From Prevotella sp. (GTDB lineage Bacteria > Bacteroidota > Bacteroidia > Bacteroidales > Bacteroidaceae), in the NCBI GenBank assembly GCA_016285055.1, contig JAEEPZ010000030.1:1-38168 (forward strand): DNA of 38,168 bases. The letters are read 5' to 3'. Positions 17,071 through 24,537 of the stretch are shown piece after piece. The stretch's first letter is position 1. Every line of letters begins with the position of its first letter. The position numbers were made by a program, and so were the translations under genes. The notes below the pieces were generated by a model. That model had not been told where the DNA came from and made no database searches. It saw only the letters and a program-made list of their open reading frames with translations.

Positions 17071-18157
17071 ATTGATATAGTTTTTCGTACTGTTTGGCCA
17101 CTTTGAGGTAGTCGTGGTGGCGACGGACGTATTCTATGCTTTGTTCTTTCAGCAGGGGCAGGCGCTCAGGGTGGAGGACTAACTGCTCCAACTGATTGTA
17201 GACGCTCTCATAGCTTGGCTCGACGTTGATGATGGGGCGCAGCTCTTTCTCGCCTAAGATGTCATAGTTCTCAGGCTCGCCACCACCTATGACGACAATG
17301 CCCTTCGACATGGCCAGCAAAGCGTTCATGGCCGGGGTGTAGCCATAGAGCTGGTCCATCAGCACGTCGCTGTCGTTCATCAGCTGCTGATACTGTGCGA
17401 AGGGCACGCCCTCGACAGTCACCAGGTTGAGGCGGTCGGGGTATTTCTCCTTGACGGCTTGGGCAGCACGCAGCATGATGTCGGTGCCCTTGTAGGCGCT
17501 GCGGCCACGGCTGATGCCTATGAAGAGCTGAAGCGGAGTATGGAGGGGGGTGGAGGTAGAGCCGGGCTGAGCACTTCTGATGGGCAGTGGAATGAACTGT
17601 GTCTTCTGCGGGAAATGAGGCTGATAGCACACATAATACTCATAGAGCCCTGCCACGATGGCGTCGCAGTCGTCGGCTATCATACGGTTCAGGCGCTCCT
17701 TCGCATTGTTGACCCAGTCATAGCGGTCTCTCAGGGCTACGGCGTCGGTGCGCAGCTCGTCGCCTATGTTGAAGTCGCTGTAGCGCAAGGGCTTGCGTTC
17801 CACGCACTCATTCACCCAGTAGTGATCCATGCCCAAGGCGCAGAGCACGACATGGCGGTTATGGTGCCGCAGGTAGCGATAGACGGGGAAGATGCGCTCG
17901 GCCTTCAGCTCAAGGAACATGGGATTGATGAGCTGCACCACGTCATAGCCTCGCCACTGCGGCAGCAGCGTGGCCACCTTCGCCATCAGCGCCAGCCCGC
18001 CCAGCTTCCCGCGGCGGCGCACCAAGTCCTGGTCGCGAGGATAGTCTTTCCAGAAGTCGCCGTTGGAGGCCACAGTGACGTCATGCCCCAACAGCCGCAA
18101 GCCTTCGGCCAGCGTGTTGTGCACATTGCTGTATTCGCCCAAGAGCAGTATTCTCAT
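16925..18157 (-). CDS. Glycosyltransferase (GT4-like) with repeat-encoded tail
   Basis: A 410-residue cytoplasmic glycosyltransferase with a GT-B look: an N-terminal Rossmann half starting MRILLLGEYSNVHNTLAEGLRLLGHDV and a C-terminal donor-binding half with LFIGISRGRSAYKGTDIMLRAA (about residue 211) and MNALLAMSKGIVVIGGGEPENYDI (about 278-301). The sugar and acceptor are unknown. The last ~48 residues (from SLNSQPSSLNSHLSTL) are a heptapeptide repeat encoded entirely by the heptamer DNA array and are probably not part of the ancestral enzyme, which would end near KQYEKLYQ. It is the first gene of a probable glycosyltransferase-fbp transcription unit. A TACCTTTG promoter box lies 50 bp upstream. 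Confidence 0.85.
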   Translation of the reverse strand: MRILLLGEYSNVHNTLAEGLRLLGHDVTVASNGDFWKDYPRDQDLVRRRGKLGGLALMAKVATLLPQWRGYDVVQLINPMFLELKAERIFPVYRYLRHHNRHVVLCALGMDHYWVNECVERKPLRYSDFNIGDELRTDAVALRDRYDWVNNAKERLNRMIADDCDAIVAGLYEYYVCYQPHFPQKTQFIPLPIRSAQPGSTSTPLHTPLQLFIGISRGRSAYKGTDIMLRAAQAVKEKYPDRLNLVTVEGVPFAQYQQLMNDSDVLMDQLYGYTPAMNALLAMSKGIVVIGGGEPENYDILGEKELRPIINVEPSYESVYNQLEQLVLHPERLPLLKEQSIEYVRRHHDYLKVAKQYEKLYQSLNSQPSSLNSHLSTLISQPSSLNPHLSTLISQPSSLNPHLSTLNSQL

Positions 18158-18206
18158 CGTAGGATAAGGATGTCAGTATTTTTAAGGTCACTCGCACTTT
18201 CGGGTA

Positions 18207-18234
18207 CAAAGGTACGAAGAAAAAATGAGAACAA
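18207..18234 (-). promoter_or_regulatory. Promoter of the glycosyltransferase-fbp unit
   Basis: Minus-strand -7 box TACCTTTG (18207-18214) with TTG at 18232-18234 (17 bp spacer). The -7 box is a strong match, the -33 weaker. The leader would be about 45 nt. Confidence 0.6.
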
Positions 18235-18356
18235 TGGTGGAAAAGCGAAAAATAACTGTAGTAACCGCAAAAAAACGACCTGCGGGGATGGGATAGGACA
18301 TAGTTGCATAGCTATTTATGTGAGTTAATAGTTAAATATGTTCGATAGCCAAAGGC

Positions 18357-18470
18357 TTGAGGTAGCCCTATTCTCCCCCTTGCAAAGGGGGAGTTAGAGG
18401 GGGATTCATCTGCGCAGAGGCGAATCCCCCCCAGCCCCCCCTTTGCAAGGGGGGGAATAAGTTACCTCAA
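18357..18470. repeat. GC-rich long palindrome (REP/BIME-like)
   Basis: The outer arms TTGAGGTA (18357) and TACCTCAA (18463-18470) enclose two inner hairpins, CCCCCTTGCAAAGGGGG (from 18375) and CCCCCCTTTGCAAGGGGGG (18435-18454), and a central pair GGGGGATTC / GAATCCCCC around ATCTGCGCAGAGGC. This nested-hairpin shape is typical of REP/BIME elements mobilised by RAYT transposases. It lies between the glycosyltransferase and VirE-type genes. Confidence 0.85.
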
Positions 18471-18512
18471 TGGGGGGGATAAGTTACCTCAAGCGGGGGG
18501 AGAAGTTACCTC
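18450..18512. repeat. Tandem GGGGGGATAAGTTACCTCAA motif
   Basis: Three successive copies of a ~22 bp unit, G-run followed by AATAAGTTACCTCAA, GATAAGTTACCTCAA and GAGAAGTTACCTCTG. The first copy is the right arm of the adjacent long palindrome, so the array looks like local amplification of one end of that element. Confidence 0.85.
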
Positions 18513-18537
18513 TGTGGCGGCTAAGTGATGGCGCAGC

Positions 18538-18582
18538 ATTCCCCTCTTGCCTCCCCGTAAGGGCGGGGGACAAGAGGGGAGT
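18538..18582. repeat. Second GC-rich palindrome
   Basis: ATTCCCCTCTTGCCTCCCC pairs with GGGGGACAAGAGGGGAGT around a GTAAGGGC loop. It is an isolated hairpin of REP type, different in sequence from the one at 18357. Confidence 0.8.
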
Positions 18583-18618
18583 GTCTCATGGAGTTCCTGT
18601 GACGGGCTGGCGGCAAAC

Positions 18619-18651
18619 AGCCTTTTCGGGCTAATTCCCCTGAGAAAAGGC
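18619..18651 (-). terminator. Possible terminator of the VirE-type gene
   Basis: On the minus strand, GCCTTTTC and GAAAAGGC form an 8 bp stem with a ~15 nt loop, about 15 bp after the stop codon. No clear T-run follows, so the call is weak. Confidence 0.35.
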
Positions 18652-18665
18652 ATGGATAATCCAAG

Positions 18666-21128
18666 TCAGACCGTCTTCAAGGGGTTCTTTTTGTATCTGT
18701 CATCTGTCAACCGTAAGATATAGTTCCGATGCAGCCACTGCGATATCTGGTTGCCGGTGCCCTCGCGGTCCTTGCCCTGGGCAAAGCGCACGTTGGAGAG
18801 GTCGGTGGCGGTGAACTCGTCGGGCAGCAGGGTCAGCATGTTGCGAGGGCCATGCTTCGACGTGGGCACATCGGCCTCGGCCTGACGAATGAGGTCTCCG
18901 AAAAATTTTAGCTTCAGCCATAGGTCGTAGTGCAGACTCCAGCGCAGGTACGACTTCATTGTTTTCGAGTTCTCCCACTTCATGCCGTTGGCACAGTAGA
19001 TGCAGATGGCCTTGCGGAAGACATGCACCAAGGCGCGGTGGGTGAGATTGTCGAACACACGGTCGCCGGAGGCAACGGCAAAGGCGTCGCACTCGGCCTT
19101 CAGCTCCTTGATGAGCTTGCGGGCCTGGGGGCAGTCTATCATACCTGTGGCCGCATTGAGGTTGTCGATGTAGGGCTTGAGGGCAGCATCGTAGGCAGCG
19201 TCGTAGTTGCCGAAGGTAGGTATGTCGGAACCGATGCCGGGGTCGGGAATGGTGGCCATCGTAATGCGCGAGACGGGGCCATCGTTGACAGCATGACGCA
19301 TGTAGCGGATGAGCTTGCCGGGCGTGGTCGAAGCGTTCCAGTTGAGGAAGAGCTGGGTTGAGGCCGTCACCGACTGCGTGCCTGCGCGCTCAGCACCGAA
19401 GTCGTTGCCCTCGTCGTCGTTGAGCTTCATGATGGTGAATGAATTGGACTTGCCCGTAGCTTGCTCCACCTTGTCCCACTGCTCAATCTCGTTCATCTTG
19501 CAGTAAAGCGGAGCGCCGTCGTTGTCAGCACAGCGCATCACCAGCGCAGCTCTTGTGAGATCGGGCATGAGGTGGCGTATCTTGAACTTGCGGCGAAGGG
19601 GCTTGTCCTGACTGGAGGTGTTATACTGCTGATGATACTGTTGCTCCGCCTTGCGCTCACGGTCGCTTTCCCCTTTGGTGTCGGCCATGATGTGGTTGAT
19701 GGGCTGGTCGACGCACGACTTGCCTACGCCTGTGTCCACTACAGTCACGCAGCCGTTGCGCAGCTCTCGCGGGCGGTTGTCGATGTACTTGGCCTTTAGC
19801 CCCACGGGATGCGACTGCAGCGATGGGAAGCAGGTCTGAGCCACACACTCCACGTTCTCGTCGGGTGTGCGCGAGGTGACTGTCTTGACGAGTCGGGGCA
19901 TCATCTTGCGGTTCAGGCGCGGCGGCACGGGGCTGGCGTAAATCTCGCCCAAGGTGAGCTCATCGCAGACGGGCTGTTCGGGTGTGCCCTTGTCGTCGGG
20001 GTTGAGGGCGATGCCCTTCTCGCCTACGCGCTCGCTGTCGGCCAGTATCTGGCGCTGCTCGCGGGTGAGGGCGCGTGCGGGGTCGTTGTACTTGGCGTAG
20101 AAATCGCTGATGAGGCGCTGGCAGTCCTTGCACTGCCAATAGTCGGGTGTGTGCTTGCGCAGCTGGCCCTGCATCTCGGCCTTGGTCAGCAGGGCGCAGA
20201 TGCCAGTGCTGAGCAGGCTCTTCACCGTGTTGTGGCATTTACCGTCGGTCTTGATGTGCTCCTGCGGCAGGCCGGTCATGCGGTAGTGGTGGTCGAAGAT
20301 GTAGTCGGTGCGGGGCGTCGGCTCGGCAATGTCGGCATCGCAGGGCATGGCCACGGGGTCTTCGCTGCCTTCGCGCGTCGTTACGTGTGCATCGGTTGCA
20401 GAGGGCGTTGTTGTGTGTGCATCGGTTGCCGACAGCTTGTCCCATCCGTCGATGGTCAGTCCACGCAGACGGAAGGCAGTCTGGCGGGCTTCTATCTCAT
20501 CCTGGGTGAGAGGTTGCAGGAAGGCTGGCGACTGATAGACGGCGTCGCCGGTCATCAGGATGAATGCCTGCTTCTGCTGCACGGCGTCGTCGCAGGGAAT
20601 GTTGAGTGCCTTGCAGAAAGCCTGCTGTGTCTCGACGGCGGTCATGCCCACGGGCATCTTCAGCCAGATGTGGCACTTGCCGCCGCCGCGCAGCGAGTTC
20701 TCGATGTAGAGCACCTTGTCGTGCCACACGCCAGGCTCCTGGTTCAGCCGCAGGGCACCTTCTATGGCTTGCTGTCCGTACTTGCGCTCGTCTACATCGG
20801 TACAGGTCTTGTAGGTGCAGCACTCGGCCAGTGCTTCGGCGGCGGCGCGGTGGTTGTTGCGGAACTGGAAGAAATGGGGACAGACGCCGATGATTTTGAA
20901 CTTCTTCTCCTCCTTCAGCGCCTTCTGCTTCACCTCGTCCTTTTCCGCGCGCACCTCTGCAACGTCGGCTTTCAACTCAGGCTTGCTCAGTTCGTCGGTT
21001 ATCTGCTCTGCCGTATAGGGAATTGCAGTACCGATGTTACCCTTGGTCACGGCAAAGATGGGCTGTGACGCGTTAACTACTCCCTCAAAAAGGTTGCCCT
21101 GCTGGGCGGTCAAATCTGTTGTGTTCAT
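18666..21128 (-). CDS. VirE-N / DUF3987-type Bacteroidota accessory protein
   Basis: An 820-residue cytoplasmic protein of a type common in Bacteroidota genomic islands and capsule loci. The N-terminal ~230 residues (FKIIGVCPHFFQFRNNHRAAAEAL, YIENSLRGGGKCHIWLKMPVG) look like the BT4734/VirE-N domain. The C-terminal half looks like a DUF3987 ATPase-type region: VVDTGVGKSCVDQPINHIMAD near residue 463, a NEIEQWD block and RITMATIPDPGIG. The Walker A keeps GKS but lacks the first glycine of GxxxxGKS, so nucleotide binding may be altered. A duplicated SATDAH motif lies in the linker near residues 235-250. Its role is not established; DNA handling is suggested by family names and by the neighbouring HU-like protein. 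It probably marks an accessory island. Confidence 0.75.
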   Translation of the reverse strand: MNTTDLTAQQGNLFEGVVNASQPIFAVTKGNIGTAIPYTAEQITDELSKPELKADVAEVRAEKDEVKQKALKEEKKFKIIGVCPHFFQFRNNHRAAAEALAECCTYKTCTDVDERKYGQQAIEGALRLNQEPGVWHDKVLYIENSLRGGGKCHIWLKMPVGMTAVETQQAFCKALNIPCDDAVQQKQAFILMTGDAVYQSPAFLQPLTQDEIEARQTAFRLRGLTIDGWDKLSATDAHTTTPSATDAHVTTREGSEDPVAMPCDADIAEPTPRTDYIFDHHYRMTGLPQEHIKTDGKCHNTVKSLLSTGICALLTKAEMQGQLRKHTPDYWQCKDCQRLISDFYAKYNDPARALTREQRQILADSERVGEKGIALNPDDKGTPEQPVCDELTLGEIYASPVPPRLNRKMMPRLVKTVTSRTPDENVECVAQTCFPSLQSHPVGLKAKYIDNRPRELRNGCVTVVDTGVGKSCVDQPINHIMADTKGESDRERKAEQQYHQQYNTSSQDKPLRRKFKIRHLMPDLTRAALVMRCADNDGAPLYCKMNEIEQWDKVEQATGKSNSFTIMKLNDDEGNDFGAERAGTQSVTASTQLFLNWNASTTPGKLIRYMRHAVNDGPVSRITMATIPDPGIGSDIPTFGNYDAAYDAALKPYIDNLNAATGMIDCPQARKLIKELKAECDAFAVASGDRVFDNLTHRALVHVFRKAICIYCANGMKWENSKTMKSYLRWSLHYDLWLKLKFFGDLIRQAEADVPTSKHGPRNMLTLLPDEFTATDLSNVRFAQGKDREGTGNQISQWLHRNYILRLTDDRYKKNPLKTV

Positions 21129-21240
21129 AACTATAAAATATAAAAATGTTATACAAAATATGTTCTGTCATTTGTCATTGTAAGAGATGAAAAGGTGATG
21201 TCTTTTATTTGCCACATATCGAACATTTTTTATTTCGCTG

Positions 21241-21248
21241 CAAAGTTA
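21241..21248 (-). promoter_or_regulatory. -7 box of the VirE-type gene
   Basis: Minus-strand TAACTTTG about 113 bp before the start codon. No good -33 element is at the normal distance. The leader passes through a TGTCATTTGTCATTGTAA repeat fragment (21163-21181) of the TGACAAA family. Confidence 0.45.
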
Positions 21249-21326
21249 GTGCTTTTTGAGGGGAACTGCTTTTCCAATAATTTTCCAATAATTCACAAAA
21301 AAAAATAGTGAGAATCTTAACGACTC

Positions 21327-22097
21327 TCACCCTTTTTGCATTTGAACAGCATATTCTGGAGCGATTTTCAACAGATAGTGGTATATCCATTCTATCAGCT
21401 CCTTCCAAAGACTATGCCGATGTCTTTCGTTCTTTTCCTTCGGGGTTTCATTAATGACCACCGGTCTCCAGTTTACAAACCAGTTGTTGTAGTTACTCAG
21501 CGTCTTGCGCGTCGGAATATCCCATACTTCAGCTTTGATCATGTCGTAGTAGTGCGACACTTTGCGGTAAGGGTCTTCATCTGGAGCAAAAGCCTGATGA
21601 CTGCCATGCAGAAAACAGATACTGAACTGTGTGATATTCTCGAAAAGTTCAGCACATTTCTCTTTTACTGCAACCAGTGATTTGTGGAAAAATCCCATTA
21701 CCTTGCTGTCAGCAATCTTCTTGAACAGACGCTTGATGGCAGGTGCGCCCCTTTTGTTTTCTTCGGGCTCTTCTTCTCCTTGAGCAGTATCCTGTTTGGG
21801 AATACGATTCATACTCTCGTGAATATAACTATCAATTGCTGTAAGGGGAATTTTCAGGTATTTGTCATCCACTTCTACTTCATGCTTTGAGAAAGCATTG
21901 GCGATGGCTGTCATGACTTTACCCAATGAAAACTGGAGCGGGCTTCCGTCGCGCTTCGTAATCGTGAAGTTCTTGATTGAAAAACTTGCGCCGCCAAATA
22001 TTGAGCGCTTAACTCTAGGGCTGCCGTCTTCATGAGACTCAGCCTGCTGTGGTTTGTAACTGTCTGTATTTTCTGTTTCTTTGTGTCTTCTGCTCAT
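21327..22097 (-). CDS. Unrecognised 256-residue protein
   Basis: I do not recognise the family. The first ~30 residues are polar and rich in Glu, Ser and Pro (disordered-looking). Residues 32-100 look folded (SIFGGASFSIKNFTITKRDGSPLQFSLGKVMTAIANAF). A second polar linker (GEEEPEENKRGAP) follows, then a Lys- and aromatic-rich helical half (VSHYYDMIKAEVWDIPTRKTLSNYNNWFVNW) ending in a helix with WIYHYLLKIAPEY. There is no signal peptide or membrane segment. It lies between the VirE-type gene and the RAYT in the accessory island, has lower GC than its neighbours, and has no clear promoter. The length and domain-like alternation support a real gene. Confidence 0.7.
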   Translation of the reverse strand: MSRRHKETENTDSYKPQQAESHEDGSPRVKRSIFGGASFSIKNFTITKRDGSPLQFSLGKVMTAIANAFSKHEVEVDDKYLKIPLTAIDSYIHESMNRIPKQDTAQGEEEPEENKRGAPAIKRLFKKIADSKVMGFFHKSLVAVKEKCAELFENITQFSICFLHGSHQAFAPDEDPYRKVSHYYDMIKAEVWDIPTRKTLSNYNNWFVNWRPVVINETPKEKNERHRHSLWKELIEWIYHYLLKIAPEYAVQMQKG

Positions 22098-22350
22098 TTT
22101 GTGAGCTTTTTAAAAAAGGGTTTAGTTTACATAGTCCTGCGGTGTCTGTCACTGTCTCTGCCTTACAGAGATGATGGCGCGTCCTGTTACATGACCATCT
22201 GGACAGGTCCGGGTGCCCTAGTCTGACAGGTTTTGTGCTAAGTCTTTTACCGATAGAAAAAGGAGTTTAAGTTTGTAATTATATAATGTGGAAATATGTT
22301 GAAGTACACATGACGTGTACGTGAAATCAAATGGAGCATTTCTTTGTTCA

Positions 22351-23505
22351 TCATCTCATAATCTTTGCTTCACCATTGAAAGCGCATATCTCGGCAGCCA
22401 GTGTGTTGAGATTGTGAAAGCGGCTGTAGTCAGTGTCGGATGGCACATGGCCGACATTGCCCATCGCATCGAGATGCCACGGAGCCAGAATGAGCAGGGA
22501 GCCACGGGCACAAGCCTCGAAACGCTTCAGCTCGGGCTTCCAGTAGCGGCCTATGGGCGACGCCTGCAGATGTATCAGCGGATAGCCTCGGTCTAAGCAC
22601 TCGTTTTTCATCAGCAGTTCTCCGCGAGATATGCCCGGCGTGACAATGGCGGTGGCACCCTCTTGTATGGAGGTTCGCCACATATCATGTTCATGTTGAT
22701 AGTCGTCGGTCTCTTCGTATGGAAGGCGGGTCACGGGGTGTCTACGGTGGCACATCACCTGCACCTTACGAGGCCAGCGCAGCAGGAACAGGTTGCCGAA
22801 TGCGCCATAGTTGCGATTGCCTATCTGCACATGCAGACATCTGCGCAAGAAGTCGGGCAGGAGCCGGCGCAGCTGAGCACGCCGTGGATTGTCATGCACG
22901 TAGGCTATCATAGCTTGGCGGTGGCGCTCGTCAAGACACACCGTGTCATCGTAGTTGTCATCGAAGAGCGGGCGCTGCTGGCGTCCCACGAAGGTGTAGT
23001 ATTCTTGGCGTTGCTTTTTCGACATGCTGCGTATCAGGTCACCCTCATTGCCATAAAGGGCAGCCTTCTGGCGCAACCAGGCCGGCGCACCATCGCCCGT
23101 GCAATCGGCCGATATCGGACGATGGGTGGAGGACGGAAGGCCCTGTTGCTGCTGCCAACTACTGGTGCAGAACGCCTTGAAGGCCTGAATGATATCGCCC
23201 AGGCTCCACTGCATAGGCTCCACCACCTCGATAACACCGTGAAAATGGTCAGGCATGCATACACACGCATGTACCACCACTTTGTTGCCATGACTCAGTG
23301 AGCGCACGGGTATCTGCAGCCATGCCTCCTGCACCACTTCGCCAAGAGACGTGAGGGCAAGGGTGGCGGGGACGCTGCGGCCAGCATCGGTCACCAAACG
23401 AGAGAGCAGCTGCTCACACCCACTCACCACAAGGGTGATGAGATAGGTGCCGCGACCGTAGTAGTCGTGGCCTGCATTACGTGGACGATAGGATAATGCC
23501 TCCAT
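22351..23505 (-). CDS. REP-associated tyrosine transposase (RAYT, Y1 type) with fused C-terminal domain
   Basis: A 384-residue HUH/Y1 transposase-like protein. The His-hydrophobic-His motif is in CMPDHFHGVIEV (His87, His89), and the likely catalytic Tyr202 is in YVHDNPRR, the RAYT signature. The catalytic part ends near residue 250. A further ~130 residues contain AIVTPGISRGELLMKNECLDRGYPLIHL and FEACARGSLLILAPW, a Rossmann-like pattern resembling DprA/SLOG nucleotide-binding folds, so this appears to be a two-domain RAYT. Single-domain RAYTs are nearer 150-230 residues. The start at 23505 is chosen because the promoter box (23536-23543) overlaps the earlier ATG at 23538. RAYTs act on REP palindromes; no REP pair directly brackets this gene. 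Confidence 0.85.
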   Translation of the reverse strand: MEALSYRPRNAGHDYYGRGTYLITLVVSGCEQLLSRLVTDAGRSVPATLALTSLGEVVQEAWLQIPVRSLSHGNKVVVHACVCMPDHFHGVIEVVEPMQWSLGDIIQAFKAFCTSSWQQQQGLPSSTHRPISADCTGDGAPAWLRQKAALYGNEGDLIRSMSKKQRQEYYTFVGRQQRPLFDDNYDDTVCLDERHRQAMIAYVHDNPRRAQLRRLLPDFLRRCLHVQIGNRNYGAFGNLFLLRWPRKVQVMCHRRHPVTRLPYEETDDYQHEHDMWRTSIQEGATAIVTPGISRGELLMKNECLDRGYPLIHLQASPIGRYWKPELKRFEACARGSLLILAPWHLDAMGNVGHVPSDTDYSRFHNLNTLAAEICAFNGEAKIMR

Positions 23506-23535
23506 GATATTTCTGAAACAATCTTTATTCAGGTG

Positions 23536-23567
23536 CAAAGATAATGAAAAATAGCGTTGATTCCAAA
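23536..23567 (-). promoter_or_regulatory. Promoter of the RAYT gene
   Basis: Minus-strand -7 box TATCTTTG (23536-23543) and -33 TTTG (23564-23567) with a 20 bp spacer, a near-perfect Bacteroidota promoter. The predicted transcript start near 23529 lies downstream of the ATG at 23538 and so decides for the start at 23505. Confidence 0.75.
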
Positions 23568-23701
23568 TAAAAACGAAGGAAAAAGTAGGAACAGACTTTT
23601 CATAGGAACAGCTCGGTTACATCCTGATGACAAATGACAAATGACAGTTGAAAAAAAAGGGGGGGGCGGAAATAGACTGACTGGTATGAATAGAAAATAA
23701 T

Positions 23702-23743
23702 ATATAAAATATGTATTATAGTAGATATAAAATATGTATTATA
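23702..23743. repeat. 19 bp AT-rich direct repeat
   Basis: ATATAAAATATGTATTATA occurs at 23702-23720 and again at 23725-23743, a 23 bp period. The sequence is partly self-complementary. It is followed by a TAACTTTG box (23745-23752) that could serve as an extra promoter toward the HU-like gene. Confidence 0.8.
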
Positions 23744-23745
23744 AT

Positions 23746-23849
23746 AACTTTGCTATAGACAAAAGCTTTTCATGGAAGAATCATTTGTCTTTAACTCCTT
23801 TAACTCCTTTAACTCCTTTAACTCCTAAAAAAACTCCCTTAACTCCTTA
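23746..23849. repeat. GTTAAAGGA element, copy 4 (partial, reversed)
   Basis: The core appears in the opposite orientation to copies 1-3 (AAAGCTTTTCATGGAAGA, then TCATTTGTC) and runs into a long TTTAACTCC array. The other arm and ~15 bp of core (GGATTTCAACCCAGA in the others) are missing. Confidence 0.85.
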
Positions 23850-23927
23850 GCGCAGGGGGCTTGATTTTACAACTGTCATCTGTCATTTGTAATAACTAAT
23901 ATTTTATTGAAAATAAATTCATTATTA

Positions 23928-23959
23928 TTTGGTGGTTAAAGAAAAAATTCGTACCTTTG
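23928..23959 (+). promoter_or_regulatory. Promoter of the HU-like gene
   Basis: -33 TTTG (23928-23931), 20 bp spacer, -7 box TACCTTTG (23952-23959): a full Bacteroidota consensus. Transcription should begin near 23966, with a leader of about 43 nt. Confidence 0.8.
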
Positions 23960-24008
23960 TATCGTTAAAGTTCACTCTATTATTCACTCTTTTAAACAAT
24001 GTAAAGTT

Positions 24009-24467
24009 ATGCTGAAACTCGATTTTTACAAGAACAAGCGACAGGGCGACCAGAACTACGGAAAGATCTACGCCCGCGCCAAGAACGCTGAGCCCATCAA
24101 CCTGGAGCAGCTGGCTAACCACATGTGCGAACACAACACCCCGTTCTCTCCCGGTGTCATCAAGGGTATTCTCACCGACATGGTGAGCTGCATCAAGGAG
24201 ATGGTGCTGCTGGGTCAGCCGGTGAAGATTGACGGTCTGGCCATCTTCAAGGCCGCCGTCACCAGCAAGCCCGCCAACGACGTGGAGTCCTTCGACCTGG
24301 ACTCGAACATCAGGAACGTGCGCCTGCAGTGCCGCGCAGTGGGCAAGCTCGTCCGCAAAGACCTGACCAACGAAGCCACCCTGGGCTACACCTCGCTGGC
24401 CATGCGCGTGAAGTCAGGCGAGATTATCCTCTCCAGCCGCAAGGGAGAGTATATCGCGACGGAGTAG
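24009..24467 (+). CDS. HU-like DNA-binding protein (HU_rel family)
   Basis: A 152-residue protein of the Bacteroidota HU-related family: an N-terminal strand MLKLDFYKNKRQG, the helical dimerisation part (INLEQLANHMCEHNTPFSPGVIKGILTDMVSCIKEMVLLGQPVKIDGLAIFK) and beta-arm residues, with a C-terminal extension beyond the ~90 residues of classic HU. It should bind and bend DNA in the nucleoid. In Bacteroidota islands and capsule loci, HU-like proteins of this type are frequent companions of VirE-N/DUF3987 proteins, as here. A strong promoter and a terminator bracket it, so it is a single-gene transcript. The whole coding sequence is GC-rich compared with its flanks. Confidence 0.9.
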   Translation: MLKLDFYKNKRQGDQNYGKIYARAKNAEPINLEQLANHMCEHNTPFSPGVIKGILTDMVSCIKEMVLLGQPVKIDGLAIFKAAVTSKPANDVESFDLDSNIRNVRLQCRAVGKLVRKDLTNEATLGYTSLAMRVKSGEIILSSRKGEYIATE

Positions 24468-24471
24468 AAGC

Positions 24472-24510
24472 CCCACCCCGACCCTCCCCGAGGGGAGGGG
24501 TAGAGGCGGC
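24472..24510. repeat. GC-rich hairpin after the HU-like gene
   Basis: CCCTCCCCGAGGGGAGGG (24482-24499) is a perfect hairpin within GCCCCACCCCGA...TAGAGGCGGCCCCCC. It resembles REP sequences with the core CCACCCCGACCCTCCCC that I have seen in other Bacteroidota. It may also help stop transcription, but no T-run follows directly. Confidence 0.75.
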
Positions 24511-24537
24511 CCCCCAAACGATACCGTTTGCAACGAA

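Larger units (their letters stand above)
18158..18665. other. 508 bp gap without a gene, rich in palindromes
   Basis: I find no convincing coding frame here. The gap holds the glycosyltransferase promoter at its left end, a large GC-rich palindrome with flanking TTGAGGTA/TACCTCAA arms, a 22 bp tandem motif, a second palindrome and a weak terminator for the VirE-type gene. The AT-rich piece 18240-18356 contains ACATAGTTGCATAGCTAT, similar to a piece near 38034. Confidence 0.7.
23626..23890. repeat. Inverted TGACAAA-family repeats enclosing ~220 bp
   Basis: The left arm at 23626-23650 (TGACAAATGACAGTTG) and right arm at 23869-23890 (ACAACTGTCATCTGTCATTT) are near-perfect reverse complements over about 20 bp. 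They enclose a G-run, an AT-rich direct repeat and GTTAAAGGA copy 4. Single arms of the same family occur at 18697-18711 and 21163-21181, flanking the VirE-type gene. Confidence 0.75.
23506..24008. other. 503 bp gap between the divergent RAYT and HU-like genes
   Basis: No gene is seen. It contains the RAYT promoter, a 22 bp inverted repeat pair of the TGACAAA family, a G-run, an AT-rich 19 bp direct repeat, GTTAAAGGA copy 4, and the HU-like promoter. Apart from these I see nothing. Confidence 0.7.

Noticed and set aside
19809..21068. Plus-strand open frame of 419 residues
   Set aside because: Antisense to the VirE-type gene; composition (Val/Leu/Gly/His-rich) is what the reverse strand of a GC-rich gene gives.
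22098..22350. Possible tRNA or small RNA downstream of the RAYT gene
   Set aside because: There is a short hairpin (TCTCTGCCTTACAGAGA) but no cloverleaf, T-loop motif or promoter-terminator pair.
23503..23538. Earlier RAYT start at 23538
   Set aside because: The ATG overlaps the -7 promoter box, so it would not be in the transcript; the extra residues have no family similarity that I can see.
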